From contig NC_030387.2 in assembly GCF_001625215.2 (NCBI RefSeq), positions 33,503,606 to 33,567,605 of the forward strand: a DNA stretch of 64,000 nucleotides. The letters are read 5' to 3'. Positions 62,601 to 64,000 of this stretch are shown piece after piece. Position 1 is the first letter of the stretch. Every line of letters starts with the position of its first letter. This DNA comes from Daucus carota subsp. sativus (taxonomy: Eukaryota; Streptophyta; Magnoliopsida; Apiales; Apiaceae). The position numbers were made by a program, and so were the translations under genes. Under the pieces are notes generated by a model. It had not been told where the DNA came from. It worked only from the letters and a program-made list of their open reading frames with translations, and did not search any database.

Positions 62601-62837
62601 GACACTCAGGAGATTATGTTGAAGTCCTTCAACTATTGCAATATCTTCTATGATGATCCTTCCAATTTTGTACTTGCCATATCCCACAGTACGACCTTTG
62701 CTATTATCAGCAAAACTGACTGTAGGGCCAGCTCCTTCTCTTATGTCCTCCAGCAGGGATTTATTGCCAGTCATGTGCATTGACGCTCCACTGTCAAGCA
62801 CCCAGGTAACACGAACAACTCCACTGGCACCCTGCAA
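59610..62837 (-). CDS. Copia-type pol: protease, integrase, reverse transcriptase, RNase H
   Basis: Complete 1075-codon frame. Protease with [13 protein letters not shown] near residue 15; integrase zinc finger ([10 protein letters not shown]...CEACQKGK) at about 143-185; integrase core with [17 protein letters not shown] and [12 protein letters not shown]; an Asp/Asn/Gly-rich linker at about 450-525; reverse transcriptase with [24 protein letters not shown] and YVDDIIFG (about 762); RNase H with [26 protein letters not shown] and [16 protein letters not shown] [11 protein letters not shown]. Integrase before reverse transcriptase is the copia order. The natural upstream boundary is not a start codon: the frame continues into gag and is broken only by TAA at 62850-62852. 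Confidence 0.96.
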   Translation of the reverse strand: MQGASGVVRVTWVLDSGASMHMTGNKSLLEDIREGAGPTVSFADNSKGRTVGYGKYKIGRIIIEDIAIVEGLQHNLLSVSQFCDKGYYVHFEKEICIIKHIKDKRPSLCGIRKGNIFVADLSSGPGNEVHCFYAKASAEDSWLWHKKLSHLNFKTMNSLVKRDLVRGLPSLEFSSDDLCEACQKGKAKRASHKGKTINTITDPLHLLHMDLFGPVNVASIDGGRYALVIVDDFSKFTWVYFLVSKDETPLTVIDHIKSVELEKGVPVKAVRSDNGTEFKNQTLINFYSEKGIRRQYSAPRTPQQNGVVERKNRTLIEAARTMIAESKLPLYFWAEAVSTACYTQNRTLINKDHMKTPFHLYKDKKPYVKHLHVFGAKCFVLKDGEENLNKFEPKASEAIFVGYTNNAYRVFVIDTLSVKVSVNVTFDDTKLPSLQSADPSESLKFDNYPDSDSDDDVPPEVATGDDNNDNDPGNGGGNGNNAGDSTNASDGSSSQPGNSSGGAGGSTSHTHQPNDDTAESSRTQLPRERIWSRDHPFDLIIGDPDVGVRTRSATTNECLFSGFLSQLEPKKIDEALADPDWVLAMQEELNQFERQEVWALVPRPKGKSTIGARWVFRNKLDGDGIVVRNKARLVAKGYSQEEGIDYDETYAPVARLEAIRIFLAFAAHSNFRVYQMDVKSAFLNGKLEEEVYLEQPPGFENPEFADFVYFLFKAVYGLKQSPRTWYDTLSEFLIENKFTRGVIDKTLFYKLHDNDMIFVQIYVDDIIFGSTNDNLCKRFAKLMQSNYEMSMMGELSYFLGLQVSQKEDGIFICQSKYVRDLLRKYNLEDSSPAKTPMATATKLDQDKSGKKVDITSYRGMIGSLLYLTASRPDIMFATCLCARFQADPKESHLIAVKRIFRYLKGTPGLGIWYPKNTGFDLTGYTDSDYAGCRIDRKSTSGSCQFLGRRLVSWYSKKQHSVSTSTAEAEYIAAGSCCAQILWIRNQLNDYGISVDKIPIFCDNTSAIAISNNPVQHSRTKHIDIRYHFIREHVMNGTVVLHFVPTADQIADIFTKPLDESTFSKLVCELGMLNMP

Positions 62838-62849
62838 AAGACAACTTGA

Positions 62850-64000
62850 TTAGACAGTCTTTGGGACCCACACTTGATTGGGTCCGGCAGTCTTAAAGAA
62901 CTGATTTCTATTAGGTAATACAACAGAGCCTCTTGGGCTGATATTTGGCTCACTTTTGACTGAACTTACTTCCTTAACAGAAGCCTTATAAACCTTGGTT
63001 TTAGGCTTTGGAACATAAGTTTCCTTCCTAACTCGAGAAGGACTAGCAGTCTTTGATCTAGCATGCTTGTGGTTTGTGTGTTGTCTAGGTGTCGTGTTTT
63101 CATTTTTAGCATGCAAATTTTTAAAATAAGCAGACATAGTATTGAAAGCACAGAGCATACAGTTATCAACACCACAGAATTTATGACATGCATCAAAAGT
63201 AGGAGCAACAGGAATATCAGTCATCACAGTAGGAACGTCAACAGATTCTACTCTAACTTTGTTAATAGTTTTAAAGTTCTCAGTAGAATGACATCTGTTA
63301 TCTCTGTTCTTACTGTTCACAAAACTATTAGGCTTGTTGAATTTGGTTCTCTCAGAGTTGACACCTAAACCAGCTTTAGGCAACCTAACATTGCCTTTCA
63401 CTTTAATTGGTTTCAGGTTTGTCAGAATCTCATCTCTCATCTCATTACTCTCTTTCATTTTAAGGTCTTCCTGTTTTAGTTCATATCTAATGACAACAGG
63501 AGTCTCTAAAAGAGGTTCAGCTTCTGAGGTTTTAAACAAAGGTTTAAGGGAATCTTTCAAAACAAAAGGAATCCCTCTCTCTTCAGCACTCTTCTTAAAA
63601 GGAGTAATGTTGCTAGCCTTACCTACAGATTTGTTATAGTCAAAGCCTATTCCAACAGTTCTCTTGATCTCTTGTTTATCATTAAGTTCTTTGACTATCA
63701 TGGAGGCATCCTTAAAGGCTTTACATTTCACTTTCTCTTCGTCTAGCTGAAGTCTTAACGCAATCTCACCTTTCTCTAGAACTTTGACTTTAGCACATTG
63801 AAATCCTAAATCCATAGTCAATTGTTCTATTTTAGGTTTTAATACTTTCATCTCATTCATTTTATAAGCATGAATATCTAAGACTAAAGTATCAATTTTA
63901 AGATTGGCAGCTTTCAACCTTTTAATAGCATCATCTCTTTCAAGTCCTAATTGCATAAAAAGTTTAGGGCATTTAGGATCTACCTGAAAGCTTCCAGCAG
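62850..64000 (-). CDS. Sirevirus-like gag, C-terminal part (partial, runs off right edge)
   Basis: Open from the right edge to TAA at 62850-62852. The listed Met at 63956 is internal, since in-frame codons continue to base 64000. Features: a coiled-coil region (about 63960-63690, EQLTMDLGFQCAKVKVLEK), then basic and Ser-rich stretches and a Cys/His cluster (CHKFCGVDNCMLC) that may replace the usual CCHC zinc knuckle. The end reads GPNQVWVPKT, the block that in related elements continues directly into the protease. Same frame as pol. Confidence 0.85.
   Translation of the reverse strand, partial: AGSFQVDPKCPKLFMQLGLERDDAIKRLKAANLKIDTLVLDIHAYKMNEMKVLKPKIEQLTMDLGFQCAKVKVLEKGEIALRLQLDEEKVKCKAFKDASMIVKELNDKQEIKRTVGIGFDYNKSVGKASNITPFKKSAEERGIPFVLKDSLKPLFKTSEAEPLLETPVVIRYELKQEDLKMKESNEMRDEILTNLKPIKVKGNVRLPKAGLGVNSERTKFNKPNSFVNSKNRDNRCHSTENFKTINKVRVESVDVPTVMTDIPVAPTFDACHKFCGVDNCMLCAFNTMSAYFKNLHAKNENTTPRQHTNHKHARSKTASPSRVRKETYVPKPKTKVYKASVKEVSSVKSEPNISPRGSVVLPNRNQFFKTAGPNQVWVPKTV

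Larger units (their letters stand above)
52974..64000 (-). mobile_element. Younger Sirevirus-like Ty1/copia element with envelope-like ORF (5' end beyond window)
   Basis: Minus-strand order: gag (from the right edge), pol, spacer, envelope-like ORF, polypurine tract, 3' LTR. The last three and pol are intact. The bases before its 3' end (52969-52973, AACCA) are the expected target duplication. The 5' LTR lies beyond 64000. Placement of an env-like ORF after a copia-type pol, large gag and the polypurine tract define the Sirevirus (SIRE/Maximus) lineage. Confidence 0.93.

Noticed and set aside
63063..63639. Plus-strand ORFs of about 101 codons
   Set aside because: Antisense to gag of the Sirevirus-like element.

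Overview
The window is nuclear DNA of a eudicot plant. The genes have GT-AG introns in AT-rich flanks, there are plant-specific families (ATS3, EPFL, ROD1, TOPLESS-like), and MITEs and LTR retrotransposons are abundant. The sequence alone does not fix a species. Residue patterns would fit an asterid, but that is only an impression.

Left two thirds (1-45 kb): ordinary single genes spaced by MITE-rich intergenic DNA. In order they are: the 5' seven exons of a UAP56/RH56-type DEAD-box helicase (minus, running off the left edge); an ATS3-like secreted protein (minus); phospholipase D alpha (plus); a DUF4050-type protein whose first intron holds a complete Mutator-like element (plus); an EPFL signalling peptide precursor (plus); a small putative plastid membrane protein whose intron is packed with MITEs (plus); a GH17 beta-1,3-glucanase with a probable GPI tail (minus); ROD1/PDCT, the phosphatidylcholine:diacylglycerol cholinephosphotransferase (minus); and a shortened TOPLESS-like co-repressor (minus). 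I reconstructed exon structures from splice sites, and all complete models keep frame (PLD 812 aa, DUF4050 163 aa, EPFL 119 aa, plastid protein 137 aa, GH17 395 aa, ROD1 292 aa, TPL-like 602 aa, ATS3-like 174 aa). PLD alpha and ROD1 both act on phosphatidylcholine, but nothing suggests they are co-regulated.

Right third (45.5-64 kb): gene fragments, including three exons resembling the C-terminal part of MSH5, are cut off by a nest of retrotransposons, all on the minus strand. A Ty3/gypsy chromovirus (3' LTR 47272-47624, integrase plus chromodomain) is interrupted at 49181 by the 3' end of a Sirevirus-like Ty1/copia element (LTR 49181-51714). That element is interrupted at 52974 by a second, apparently young Sirevirus-like element (LTR 52974-54528, a 1192-codon envelope-like ORF, intact pol, gag running off the right edge).

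Most interesting signals: (i) the younger Sirevirus LTR and its pol-env spacer both carry an array of GGTATGAC...GTCATACC hairpins; (ii) the older LTR has, in a comparable position, an unrelated array of TTGCGCC/GGCGCAA words; (iii) an in-frame stop sits exactly at the gag-pol junction; (iv) the TOPLESS-like protein joins its N-terminal module directly to what looks like only the second WD40 propeller; (v) the helicase has a GC-AG intron. At least eight transposons have recognisable target-site duplications.
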